Origin: Cercis canadensis
Taxonomy: Eukaryota > Streptophyta > Magnoliopsida > Fabales > Fabaceae
DNA: 64,000 nucleotides
Direction of reading: 5' to 3'
Assembly: GCA_003255065.1 (NCBI GenBank)
Contig: QAOA01000123.1
Span: forward strand, 115,002 to 179,001
The translations under genes and the position numbers were made by a program. Shown one piece after another: positions 35,509 to 46,129 of the stretch. Position 1 is the first letter of the stretch; every line of letters begins with the position of its first letter. The notes below the pieces were generated by a model. That model did no database searches, was not told where the DNA came from, and worked only from the letters and a program-made list of their open reading frames with translations.

Positions 35509-36520
35509 ATTGTGAAAGGACAAAATCTAAGCAAAATTCTATAAGTGCTAATGGTATTATTCCCTTATTAAAATATTATATGTGTATTTTTTTAATAACT
35601 CAATAACCACATTATCTCTTAATTAATATTTTTTAAAATTTCATATTAACTCATTCTCAATTTTTTTCTCACCCACCCATCCCATGCTCACTTTCTCTCT
35701 CACCCACCCACCCCTGGCGGCATCCCTCCCCTCCCTTTGCAACAATCTCTGTCACCCACCCACCTTGAGGAGATGGGAAGATATGTGACATTCTCAAGGT
35801 GCTTATTAACTCCTGACGCTTTCATCCTTTGACCTTCATTTCCGGAAGAATGTTTTTCTTCTAACCAAGCCACACCCCTAAAGCTCTTGAATTTGGGGAT
35901 CAGAAATTGTCACCAGGAGAACTCGTGGTGAGAGGAAGGAAATGATTGAAGGGTCAGGTTTATATTCAATCTAAGAGTCAATTATCACATATGCTCAAAC
36001 AAGGATTTACCTTCTTCCTTGACTCCCCCCTTACTATTTCAAGCTTGATTTTCATCAGAAAAAAGTGATGTCCCTGATGTCTGGTCAATTCAGACTAGAT
36101 TATCGGAACCTCTGCCTCCCTCTTAGTCCTTGGTTGGAGAGGAATACGAGGAATCAAGAAAGTGCCTTTAATCATTATACTGGGGAAAGCGAAAGCGGCA
36201 CGGAAAGAAGAAACAAGGGTCCAAGCCATATGGCAGATGTGAGATGGGTTGAAAGAGAGGAAAGGGACGACAAACAGATATTGTTGCAGAGGGAGGGGAG
36301 GGACGTTGCCAGGGTTGGGTGGGTGAGAGAGAAAATGAGCGTGAGATGAGTGAGTGAGAGAGAAATTGAGAGTGAATGAATATGAAATTTTAAAAAATAT
36401 TAATGAAAATATTATGTAATTGCTAAGTTGTTAAAAAGATACATATGTAATATTTTATAAGGAAACAACACCACCAGTACATATGTAACTGTACCTAAGT
36501 TTTGTCCATTGTAAAATGTG
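35509..36520. mobile_element. Large foldback element with about 190-bp arms and unique interior
   Basis: The ends are long imperfect inverted repeats. GGACAAAATCTAAGC, CTTATTAAAATATTA, TTTTTTAAAATTTCATATT and CTCTCACCCACCC on the left have mirrored counterparts on the right (GGGTGGGTGAGAG, AATATGAAATTTTAAAAAA, TATTTTATAAGG, CTAAGTTTTGTCC). The interior, about 35770-36300, is not repetitive and has higher GC. It contains the 94-codon ORF 36065-36349, which I do not recognise. The structure resembles non-autonomous Mutator-like elements, which often carry host gene fragments. I could not settle a 9-bp target duplication. Confidence 0.65.
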
Positions 36521-36956
36521 TAATTGGAGTATTGTCATAGTTACATAATAAAGGTAGCCAATCTCCTCTCATAATCTCATGTAACCCAGTTTCATCGAAT
36601 TTAAACATGAGATTTCAATGAAATAGTTAAATACCTCACATGGTGTTTTTTTTTTTTCATGAAATATAGGATTTTCGTTGAGAAAGCATGGTGATACCCA
36701 GAAAATAGATTACAACGGGTAAATAAATCCAAAACACTGTCAAAGGAAAACTAGAGTCCAAACTAAAGGCTATAGGTGACAATTCTATTTTAGGTATGTG
36801 TATTAATCACATGTAGATATTCTATCTTGATATGTGTGACAGCTGAAGCTTGCAAGAGGGACCACCAATGTATTGGTTTATGATACTGTGACATACACAT
36901 TAGACTATAATATAATCAAACGTTTAGAACTTAGAACACACAAGGTTTTTTTAGGT

Positions 36957-37364
36957 TAATGGGACACCTCACGCGTCTTTGATTTTTCTTATCTTATTAT
37001 TTTGGCCAAAATGTCTTGTTTCAACTTTCAACCCATCCACAATTATTTCAAAATGTATCAAACCTGTTTTGGATCGTTTTCAGACTCGTTTCACTAGTTC
37101 GAGCCAATTCGGGCGGTTCTTACCAGTTTTAGGTGGTTTAACTGCTATAACGATTTAGGGGTATGAACATGACCGATTTTTCAACCGGGCACCAGTCGAA
37201 TCGTCTGGTCCGGTCTGATTTTTAAAACACTACCACCCATGTATTGGTTTAATGGGACACCTCACGTGTCTTCGATTTTTCTTATCTTATTATTTTGGCC
37301 AAAACGCCTCGTTTCAACTTTTAACCCATCCACAATTATTTCAAAATGTATCAAACCTCTTTTC
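36957..37364. repeat. Direct repeat pair of about 115 bp
   Basis: 36957-37070 and 37249-37364 are near identical (GGGACACCTCACGCGTCTTT versus GGGACACCTCACGTGTCTTC, then TTATTATTTTGGCCAAAA, ACAATTATTTCAAAATGTAT in both). They flank a 180-bp spacer rich in GGTTTT/CCGGTC motifs. The preceding CCACCAATGTATTGGTTTA and CCACCCATGTATTGGTTTA are also shared, so the repeated unit is longer than the core. Confidence 0.85.
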
Positions 37365-39736
37365 AGACATGTTTTTTTTTTTATTGACTAAATACACTTT
37401 GATTAATTAAAGTCAAGTCTTAATTAGTACTTTATAAGCAAAAGCAAAATGTCTTAATTAGTACAATATGAACACGGGGAGTCATAGCCTGTCATTAGTT
37501 CGAGACCGTTTTGCCATCAATTATGCATATTCTTGGTGTTTTTAGTTATTCACTATCCTATTAACGCCATGGACCGTCATTGTAGCACGAGTATATAGCT
37601 CCTTAGTTGTCCAACATATATTAATTAAAGAGACAAAAGAGTATACTTAGCTCTTAATTGTTTCAAGTTCAAACTTTGTAGGGATTGTGGAAAAACATTA
37701 GAAATGAACTTATTAGGCCCCTCCTTAGATAAACCTAGTTGAATAAAAATGAATTGATTTTCATTACTGCGTTAGGTTAATCAGGTTGTAAGTCTTTTAG
37801 TTTAGGTTGATATTTAGATTGTAGAGTATAAAAGAGATCTTGGGTTAAGTTCAGGTTGAGCCTAAACTAAAATCAACCTAGCCCATGCAAACCCTTAGTA
37901 GTGAAGACTTTATTCCAAAATATACCTCGAAAAACAATTGCTCCCGAATAGGCCTATGTTCTTAAAGGGAACGTGGTTTGATTGCCTCGACAAACAATTC
38001 CAAAATGTGGGGCTTTTGAGGGAACTAACAGAGGTTTTATTTAGAGATTGAAATAAAATAAATTTGATAATCAAGATTATGATATTAACATAGAAAATAA
38101 AAGTGTTAGTTATACTGAAAATTTTTGTGTACTATGAGAGTAGTATTTTAATAGACACAAAATATGTGAGATCCACATGAGTCTCACACATTTTTAAATT
38201 TTTTGTATTTTTGTGTCTATGAGAGTATTACTAGTGAAGTAATACACTTAAACTCTATATTTTTAAGAATTTATCGTTCATACACTTAAACTCTATATTT
38301 TGGGGCCCAAAACAATTTACACTTTACATATTTAATTGGACCACTCAAAACTTTTTTATGAATGGCCTAAGACTAAAAGTGTATGAAGTTGTATGTATTT
38401 GAGGTGTACAAGTAACATATTTTCATAAAAAAAGAACGTCATACCATTTAGTAGGTGGAATAGAGATTTTTTAGTGGATAGGGTTTTAATATGATATCTC
38501 AACTTTTTTGAGAGATCCCTAAATAAATTGTGTTATATGCTTATGTATATAAATCATTACATTTATTTATTACGTTTCCTTAACATGCACATGAATCTTA
38601 TCTTAAAGTCTTCATGTCAAAAGTTATATTATTGGAATTAATTTGTGTTTGTTCTCAATATATGAGTTAGGTACGTACATAAAGTCAACTTAGAGTACTC
38701 TGTTTTTCTAAGTCAAATTAGTTGTCTGTTCATACTCTTATTCACGTATGTCTGTCAATAAACTTTATTAATCTTTTCATCATTGATTTTAGAAAACAAA
38801 AATCTCTATAATTGTTTCTAGCCTTCCACTAAATTTTCTGTTTCCAAATTTTCAAATTAAAAAATCTCTTGCATACATGTCTCTTTATTCATTTATTTGC
38901 TTATTTACATAAGCGAATGTACCTCCTTATCTCTGTAGAGTTTGGTGTAAGTAGGAGGAAAATTGCATATCTGATATTTGATAATACAACCAGCCCTCTA
39001 AGGATATCCTTTGAAAAGAGTAAATTCTAGAGGGGCTAAAGTTCATTTGAAGGCTAGAAACAAATAATTCAGCCAACCTTGGCATTTCTATTTCCCTATT
39101 TTCATTACTTTCTATTGATTTTCTTAAAACACACTTTATTAAATGTGACATGTTCTAGAAATTCTCTTTCTAGATTTACAAATGGGGAATATAGGCATTT
39201 TGGATTACTTGTAATTGGACCTACTTGTATGACCTACTTTTACTCCATCCCAATCACATATGAATTGGGTAAATAGTTGAGATTTTTTGAGAATAGAGTT
39301 AATAGATGACCACCTCTACATTGGCCAAAAAAATATTAATTAGGGGATTTTTTTTTTAAGGTACTAAAATGATGTGGGAGGTGCACTCTTTATATTACCT
39401 TGAGAGAAACTTAATTTTAGTTTGTGAAAATTGACTCAAGAATATCTTTATAGTTAAACAAAAAAGAGAGGGCCTAAAACAAATGCAAAAGACAACATAA
39501 TTTTAAATTGTGGTTTCACTGGAATTGCGGAATTGAAGTTTATTTCAGTATGTCAAATACATAAAGTTGACACAAATTGAAGTTTATTAGCTTGTTTTTA
39601 AACTGCTATAAAGATAATTTTACTGCATTTTTATTGTTTAAATTTGACAAAAATTTACATCCGGTGACTGCAATTGGGATTATAACATACACTGCAATTG
39701 TTGTAAGCACACCTGCAATTGGGATTAAAATTATCT
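37365..39736. other. Intergenic, contains copies of the auxin carrier 3' flank
   Basis: No gene is seen. Two short blocks (37912-37981 and 39149-39276) match DNA just downstream of the AUX1-type gene. A truncated SINE-like fragment lies at about 39358-39466. ORFs at 38927-39276 and 39577-39810 have no domain. Confidence 0.5.
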
Positions 39737-40893
39737 TTATTTCTTTGTTCTCCCCCTGCGATTCTTTTTCAAGTTCCAGCCTCTGCGGAACTTATGTTGG
39801 GAGTCCTTAAGTAGCTCGATTCCTTCGTTGCGTAAAATTTCTGCTTGAAGGAACAACACAGCAGCTTTGTGAGCCTTTTTCCCTGCCTTCAAAATCTTAT
39901 TCTCATAGGTCAACTCGTACAATTTGTAAGCTCCATAAGCCATCTCAAGCCCCACATGGATTGTGCGCTCCCCTTTTGTTGACAGATGCTTCAAGCGTTC
40001 CTCTATACCTGTGATATTTACCGGATCTCTTTTATAGATTTCTCTGCTCAAAGTTATATCTTTCTTGGACAGTTTGTTAAGTACCCCAGAGATAAGTGGT
40101 TCCAGGAACTCCACATATTCTTCCCAGCTGTACTTATCACCTATACATGTAAACATGTTGATATAGTATTTAGTTTCCAACATTAAGTGCACCTTTCTTG
40201 TTTGGTTCAACATTATTGTAATTCATGGACTATTACTTTTACTTCTCAGAAGCTATTATTCTAAGTAGCTTTTCGATTTTAAGAAGCAAGTGATTTTGGA
40301 AAATTTTCACTACTAAACCAAACATATAAACTTACTCAATAGACCATTTCTTTTTTAATTTTAGCAAAAGACTAAAAAAAAATAAAATTGAATATCTATA
40401 AAATATGTATACAATTAAGAATCGAGTATTCAAAGTTTGAAAACTCACCCAAAGAGCGGATAGTTGTATCAGACGAGTTGTTTCTTTCGTGGCTTTTGAT
40501 GTGTCTATCCACACGCTCCTTGAAGCTGGGGTCTATAGTTGTATCAGACGAGTTGATTCTTCCATGGCTTTTGATGCGTTTATCCACACGCTCCTCGAAG
40601 CTGGGATCTATAATGTATGAGCTATGGGAAACCGATCTGCTGCTTCTAGGGCTACTACCTCTATCTATACTTTTACTCCTGCTCCTCCTGGATAAGCTGC
40701 TTTTGTTCCTATCTCTACCTTTACTCCTGCTCCTGCTGGATAAGCTACTTCTGCTCCTTTCTCTACTTCTACTCCTGCCCCTTCTGGATCTGCTGCTTCT
40801 GCGGCTATCTTCACTACTTTCGCTGCTGGTTATGCTGCTTCCTCTGCTACCTCTACCATTTTCTTTTGCCTTTGTACCCTTATGACCTGCCAT
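39737..40893 (-). CDS. Unrecognised SR-rich protein with tandem repeat, two exons
   Basis: Exon 1 is 40893-40449 and exon 2 is 40140-39737, joined across a GTGAGT donor and a TATAG acceptor. The phase matches (one base then two, restoring a Gly codon), giving 282 residues. Residues 30-90 are rich in SR/RS dipeptides (SRSRRGRSRSRERSRSS), as in splicing-related SR domains. Residues 95-119 and 120-144 are a near-perfect 25-residue repeat (IDPSFEERVDKRIKSH and IDPSFKERVDRHIKSH). The C-terminal 134 residues look helical (DKYSWEEYVEFLEP, LEMAYGAYKLYELTYE) and end in a basic tail, KKNRRGRTKK. There is no RNA-recognition motif, so it is not a classical SR splicing factor; nuclear location is only a guess. 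The start is the first ATG after a strong TATA box at 40962-40971. I know no family for the C-terminal part. Confidence 0.7.
40463..40612 (-). repeat. In-frame 75-bp tandem duplication in the SR-rich gene
   Basis: 40463-40537 and 40538-40612 are 75 bp each, with only about nine differences, and keep the frame. The 75-bp length equals the repeat unit of the gene at 33530-34090. Confidence 0.92.
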
Positions 40894-40961
40894 TTCTATC
40901 AAAAGAGTCCTCGGGCTATCCTTAACTTCAAAGACAATTGGAGAAAAATTAGGAATTGCAA

Positions 40962-40971
40962 GTTTTATATA
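40962..40971 (-). promoter_or_regulatory. TATA box of the SR-rich gene
   Basis: TATATAAAAC on the minus strand, preceded by GATTGGTTGG, a CCAAT-type motif in reverse. The ATG lies about 70 bp downstream. TATATAAAACTTG resembles the TATAAAACTTG of the 33530 gene and the ATATAAAACCTG of the 58985 gene. Confidence 0.7.
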
Positions 40972-41339
40972 CCAACCAATCCCATGGCCAAAAAAAAAAA
41001 ATAAAAAAATCAACCTATTGGTGTATATATTGAGGCTAAAAATATAATTGAAAATTGATCATCGAAGCCTTTTGGCAAGGAAGGACTGCTTGTGGCCTCA
41101 CCCTAAAAAATTGGCCGCCCCGCTTAATCACACATTACATGCTAGTCCTATTATTAGACCACTCTTGGAGTTCGTCAAAGACATGCAATGGCAAGTTTCT
41201 CAATTTGAGTCAAGTCTTAATCAGTAGTTTAAGCAAACAAATGCCTTAATTTGTAGAACTTTTAACTGCATAACGACTAAAAAGGAAACTTCTAGTTAGC
41301 TGTCCTCATAAGGAAAATCTCGCTTTGTTTGTTTGTTTT

Positions 41340-41945
41340 TCTTTTATCTTCACTTCATTTTTATATTTTAAGGCATGTCATCATCATTAGTTGTTATTTA
41401 ATAGTTTATTGATATAATAATTATGCGTAACATTTTCTAATAAATAAAAAACAATAAGCTAATATTCATGTGAACATAACTACTAGAAAAGGAATCCAAG
41501 GTTATTTAAGTTTCTAGCTACTGAATTATTGTTGTCTATATTTAGCCGCTATAAATGAAAGTTGTATCAGGAATTACTCAATTATTTGGCAGTGATATTG
41601 CCCAATTTAAAACCGCGCCTTAGGTACATCAAGAAAAAAGAAAGGATTGCCATTGTTTATCAGAGTATATATAATAGTGATACCTTGACTTATCCCATAA
41701 TCTCATTCTATCCATCTAAATGGAACATAAATCCATGAAGCAGTACTTGGGGTTGTCTAGTTTAGCTTTTTCCCCCCTCCAAAATCGCTTTACATTGCTC
41801 AAAGTAGACTTTGGGGTTGCAAACTTGTGCATAACCACTTTCATAATTTTCAAGTCACTTAAAAGCTATTTTGTGAGAAACTTAAAACAGATGCTTCTGA
41901 TTCTATTAAAATTGATTTTGTATATGTTATTTATGTACCTTTTAA
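41340..41945. repeat. Duplicated segment shared with 50390-50995
   Basis: Shared blocks in order: GGCATGTCATCATCATTAGT, AAAAGGAATC, GAATTATTGTTGTCTATATT (AATTATTGTTAATACTTAGC at 50 kb), CTCAATTATTTGGCAGTG, CATAATCTCATTCTATCCAT, GGTTGCAAACTTGTGCATAA. No coding frame is conserved between the copies, so the ORF at 41720-41983 is not supported. Confidence 0.85.
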
Positions 41946-42107
41946 GTTATGTGACACATAAATCGATATTTTGTTTAATATAATTAACCAAAAAAGATTA
42001 ATTATTATAAAATTACATCTTAAATAATAATCCAAACATATATTAAACTAATTTTCTCAAAATCAATTTTACCCAAAATCCATTATCTACGACTCTAATG
42101 CTAATGC

Positions 42108-42550
42108 TATGTTTGGGAGTTTAAAGAGGATAGAATGCAATGATTCATAAAGAAGGTAAGGGAAGGGAAGAAAGAGGAAAGAGGAAAGAGGAAGGAGGGA
42201 GAGTTACTTTTTTTTTGTTTTTTTGTTTTTGTTTGGATGTTTTAAGTAAAAGTGGAGGGAAATGGATAAATTATAAAAGTAAATTTTTAATATAGTCTTT
42301 ATATTTTAAATTTTGAAAAAATTTAAGGGATATTTTAGTAATTCTATAATTTTCTAATTAGAAAGATGTTTCATTCTCTTGCTCCCACCCCAATTTGTGG
42401 GTAACATATTTGAAGGTTTAAGGAGGAAGAAATGAAATAAGGTCCCTTTCCATTCCATTGATTCCTATTGCTTAGTAATCTTCTACACAATAATATGTTA
42501 CTTTTGCCCTTTCCATTCATCCCTTGACCGTTTGTTCCATCGTTCCAAAC
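42108..42550. mobile_element. MITE-like element with ATGTTTGG ends
   Basis: Begins CTATGTTTGGGAGTTTAAAG and ends CGTTCCAAACATATC, short inverted ends. The arms are purine-rich on the left and pyrimidine-rich on the right, like the elements at 15815 and 17618. Boundaries are tentative. Confidence 0.45.
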
Positions 42551-42655
42551 ATATCATAAATTTTCACATCTAACCCTAACACCCCACTATAGTGCTTACT
42601 GCTTAATGATCGAAGTGTGTCTCAATTGTGTAAAAATATGTGGTTAGGATTCACT

Positions 42656-42925
42656 TTAGTGGCAACTTATTTAAATACCGAAGATTCCCTAACTGAAAAA
42701 AATACCGAAGATGCTAAGAAAGTCCGAACATAATGCTGGACAATAGAAGCTAAAAGAGGAGATGGCTACTTTTAATTATAAAACCAGTTTATTTTATTCC
42801 CATAGTTACGAAGTTAAACAAATGTATTTAAAACAATAAGCCACCTTCTTTGATTCATTGATGATCATTTAATAAAGGCAACATTAATTTCTCATAGTAG
42901 TCATTATTCTAATTATCTCTAGTTA
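42656..42925 (+). repeat. DUF247 upstream module, copy 1 (orphan)
   Basis: Contains GGACAATAGAAGCTAAAAGA, GGCTACTTTTAATTAT, GAAGTTAAACAAATG, AATAAGCCACCTTCTTTGAT and AATAAAGGCAACATTAAT, matching the sequence just upstream of the intact DUF247 gene. No DUF247 coding sequence follows. Confidence 0.75.
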
Positions 42926-42939
42926 TTGCTCAAATGGAA

Positions 42940-43325
42940 TCCACATTAACTTGTTGGAGTGGCTGGTCTCCTTTGACACCCCAACCGCCTGGTCTATTCT
43001 GGTGTCCAAAGATTAATTTAACTACTAATTTATTTATGTTTAAGTCTTAACAATAGTGTGTGCTAAAACGAAAAGAAAGAAAAGAGTAAGATGAAATGTA
43101 ACCATGCCCACGGCTTGCAGCCTTGCAGGAGGTGAGGGTTATTTTTATTTTTACTTTTTAAAAAAAGCAGAGATAAAAGATTTTACATATTATTCAATTT
43201 CACACTTTTTGTGCACTAGCTGAGCGGCAAAATCTAATGTCCTCCATCAGAAAAGGCACGCCTTAATTAGCTGCAGTTAATTTATATTACGCCAGTTTAC
43301 AGCAATGTGCCACTTCAGCGAGAAA
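42940..43325. repeat. Duplicated segment shared with 34200-34930
   Basis: Shorter copy without the MITE. It ends with CAGTTTACAGCAATGTGCC, the counterpart of CAGTTTGCAGCAAAATTCA at 34908. Confidence 0.75.
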
Positions 43326-44018
43326 AAATCTAAACTGTTTGTGGAAAAAATCACGTGACAGTTTATTTCTCAAATAATGTATCACGTGCTTAATTATTGA
43401 AGTATCTCGATTGTTTGAAATTTTGAACAGTTTGGAGAGAATGTTAAGTTTAAATTCATATGTACACCAAGAATAATTTATTCTCATTCATTTATTGCTA
43501 TGTAAAATATCAATAAATTTATTTTTGTTAGATATAACACAATTTCTGTGGCTTATTATTGCGGCTTAAGCATTTTGGAAAAAATGGTTCTGTAACCAAA
43601 TAATTAGGAGTTTAATCTTTATCACCCTATTTCTTATAAGTAAANAAATTAAAATTTAGCATATAAAAAAAAGTAAATTAAATTTAGCACAATATATAAT
43701 TTATCATGTATTTTTCTACCATTCAAGCCCTAAAATGTTTCATACATAAAGTTAATAAAAAAATTTTAAAATTGACTTAAAGTTCAACCTTTCTTGTCTT
43801 GCACAAGCAAAGACGTGTTGATAAATCAGAGTTAAGTCGAACGCGGAGTCATAGCCGTGTATCAGACCCATTTGCAACTATTTCTTAAAAAAAAGGTACA
43901 AAAAAAGAAAGAAAATTTAAGTAATTATTCAACTATGAACACTTTGGCATACTAGAATTAAAAAAAACAAAAAAAATAAAATTGTGCACTCTTTCCGTGT
44001 CCTTTGTATTATAAAATA
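43326..44018. other. Intergenic, includes a single N
   Basis: No gene is seen. N at 43645 lies between similar AAATTAAATTTAGC-like stretches, possibly another small assembly join. Confidence 0.45.
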
Positions 44019-44386
44019 AAGTAAAACTTTTTTTTAGTCTTTGAAAAATGCAGACATAGACAAATTTGTTCTTAAAAAATTTTCAATAACAAATTAGTCC
44101 TTGAATTATTATTATTTTTGATAAATTAGTCATCCGGTACTTTAATAAGAAAAGTTCTGGATCCCTGTAGACTCATTTCCTAATTTTCTTTCACTGATCT
44201 TACTTAGCTATGTTTAAGCTCTCCTTTTCTCATTTTAAGCCTCATTTTCTTTTCACTAATCTTGCCTACCAGAGGACTAATTTGTCAGTGAAATAATAAT
44301 TCAATGACCAATTTGTCACTGAAAATTTTTGGAGGACGAATTTGTAAATGTCTGCATTTTTCAAGGACTAAAAAAATGTTTTACTC
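44019..44386. mobile_element. Mutator-like MITE with exact 9-bp target duplication
   Basis: AAGTAAAACTTTTTTTTAGT at the left mirrors ACTAAAAAAATGTTTTACTC at the right. Pairing continues through TGCAGACATAGACAAATTTG and CAAATTAGTCCTTGAATTAT and their mirrors, giving arms above 100 bp. TATAAAATA flanks it exactly at 44010-44018 and 44387-44395. Long arms and a 9-bp duplication fit MULE-type MITEs. A shorter relative lies at 61313-61568. Confidence 0.87.
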
Positions 44387-44689
44387 TATAAAATAATATC
44401 ATCTTCTCGTCATTAAATAGAAGATAACACTTCTATTATTTTTTATTTTTTGGTGCTAGCACTTTTATTCTTTTAATTGAACAAACTATCAAATATTAGT
44501 ATAACATGAATTTCTAGGCATATAAGTCATCATCTACAGTGTATGCATAAATTAAGTCAATGCATAATTTAAGTCTTCCTTTGCTAACATGAATTTCTAG
44601 GTGTTTTCTAGTGTCATTACCTAGAAATTCTGTAAAGAGTGAGCAGAAAAAGGTCCTTCGGTTTCTTCTGTGAACTTGCATAGTAAAAT

Positions 44690-44715
44690 GAACGCGTTGC
44701 GTTATCAACGCGTTC
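44690..44715. promoter_or_regulatory. Palindrome with two ACGCGT cores
   Basis: GAACGCGTTG and CAACGCGTTC form a perfect 10-bp inverted repeat around CGTTAT. Each arm has ACGCGT, which fits the CGCG-box consensus known for calmodulin-binding CAMTA factors. The paralogous site (48664-48689) keeps one arm and has lost the core in the other. A regulatory role is only inferred. Confidence 0.35.
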
Positions 44716-44747
44716 ATCACAAGTATCCCAATTGTTTAAAAATCTTT

Positions 44748-45028
44748 GGTTGGAATTCAGCTTAGTGATTGGCAACTTAAACAAAGACCAAAAAGGTTAA
44801 GAAACGCCAAAGGTAATATGGACAACAGAAGCTAGCGGAGGAGGTGGCTACTTTGTTTATACAACCAGTTTTATAATCCCATATTTATATGAAGTTAAGC
44901 AAATTTACTAAAATAATACAGCATAAGTATTGTTTTAGAGATTTCTCAAAAACGTTGAAATCCTAGGTTTGAATCTCAATTCTTTCATATTTTTAGCTTG
45001 AAAATTTAGCTCTATTTATCTGATGTCA

Positions 45029-45098
<70 letters not shown>

Positions 45099-45190
45099 CT
45101 TCGTTGACTAATTGATAATTCATTGATAAAGACAAATTTACTTCAAATGGGAGAGTAACCTATAAATATGTTTTGAGTAATGTTGCTTAG
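44748..45190 (+). repeat. DUF247 upstream module, copy 2 with SINE insertion
   Basis: Matches 48715-49130 closely (GGCAACTTAAACAAAGACC, TAAGAAACGCCAAAGGTAAT, TTTATACAACCAGTTTTATA, GAAGTTAAGCAAATTTA). It is followed by no DUF247 coding sequence. The SINE tail (45031-45096) interrupts it before GTTGACTAATTGATAATTC. Confidence 0.8.
44925..45096 (+). mobile_element. 5'-truncated SINE with 66-bp poly-A tail
   Basis: A B-box-like motif (CTAGGTTTGAATCTC) is followed about 65 bp later by 66 consecutive A. The same insertion, with a 32-bp tail, is at 48895-49023 and is missing from module copies at 42.8, 46.2 and 59.2 kb. Confidence 0.65.
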
Positions 45191-45909
45191 GGAGAGAAAA
45201 ATCTGATAGAATCTTGTCAAAATTCAAATGTTGTTGTTAGGTGAAATAAAGTGATGAGGACCACATATTTATCAGAAGGTTTGGGTTTCAAGTCCCACAT
45301 CAGAGAAATGTGTGCATGTCTTTATAAGTAGGTTGCATGGCATTTGGGCTGCACCACATGTTAGGGTGTTTTATCCGTTCGTCCTCGGGTTGGTAAAAAA
45401 GAAAAAGAGGTGATTATAAGCCATCATTCTATCGCAAATTCCTGCAACAAAATTCTGGCTACCTAGCATTGCCTATATGCTTTTAACGTAGAAAATCAAC
45501 ATTAGGATTAAGGGGAATATATGTAATAAAATAATATTGTTTCACAGTATAGTTGTTATCATCAAATCTAATAAGGTTATGGAACTATCTGCCAAACCAA
45601 AAAAAAAATTATGGAACTTTAGGTTTAACATAGAGTCTTCGAGGATTGCATTGAGGAAGACTAAGACACCAAGTCTTCGAGGATTGTATAAATAATGAAT
45701 GTTTATAGAACAAAAGAAACAACAACAAAGGTTAGTATATACAATCCATTCAAACTAAACAAGAAATATATAAAGAATGATTGGGGAGGTCAAGTCTTTG
45801 GCTTGTTGTATATACAGCGAAATATCTTTGGAAATTTCCAACAAATTGTTTCTATGGAAGTTTCTGAATGCGTGTGCTGGTACAATGAATAACATCCAGC
45901 CAATAACTA
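45191..45909. repeat. Duplicated block shared with 49131-50290
   Basis: Shared blocks include TTTGGGTTTCAAGTC (GGGGCTTCAAGTC at 49 kb), GAAAATCAACATTAGGATTA, ACTAAGACACCAAGTCTTCG and GAAATATATAAAGAATGA. The second copy is longer because unrelated pieces are inserted. A TATA-like GTATAAATAATGAATG lies at about 45685. Confidence 0.8.
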
Positions 45910-46060
45910 CTCTAGTTTAGCTAATTTGACTCATTGACGATTCATTGATAAAGGAAAATATTAATCTCTCAGTAGTCATTCAGTGAGTAATGCTGGGGTA
46001 AATAGAAAAAAGAGGGAACCCAAGTGATTTTTTTGTTCTTATTTTGATTTTATATATCCT
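45910..46060 (+). repeat. DUF247 upstream module, partial copy
   Basis: GACTCATTGACGATTCATTGA, TAAAGGAAAATATTAATCTC, TAGTCATTCAGTGAGTAATG and CTGGGGTAAATAG parallel the stretch at 46250-46332 just before the intact gene. It forms a tandem duplicate of the gene's own proximal promoter. Confidence 0.7.
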
Positions 46061-46129
46061 AACACATTTAGAGTGATCTTCAACCCCTAATCAAAGGCAA
46101 ATATTAATCTTCAACCACTAGCTAGCCAC

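Noticed and set aside
36065-36349. 94-codon + strand ORF as a host gene
   Set aside because: It lies inside a foldback element and partly in its inverted arm; kept only as possible captured sequence.
40388-40885. 165-codon + strand Leu-rich ORF that might be read as a membrane protein
   Set aside because: It is the antisense of the SR-rich exon; Leu codons arise from complementing Ser/Arg codons.
45031-45096. Poly-A of 66 as a sign of a processed pseudogene
   Set aside because: A B-box-like motif upstream and a matching copy at 48.9 kb fit a SINE tail; no coding remnant precedes it.
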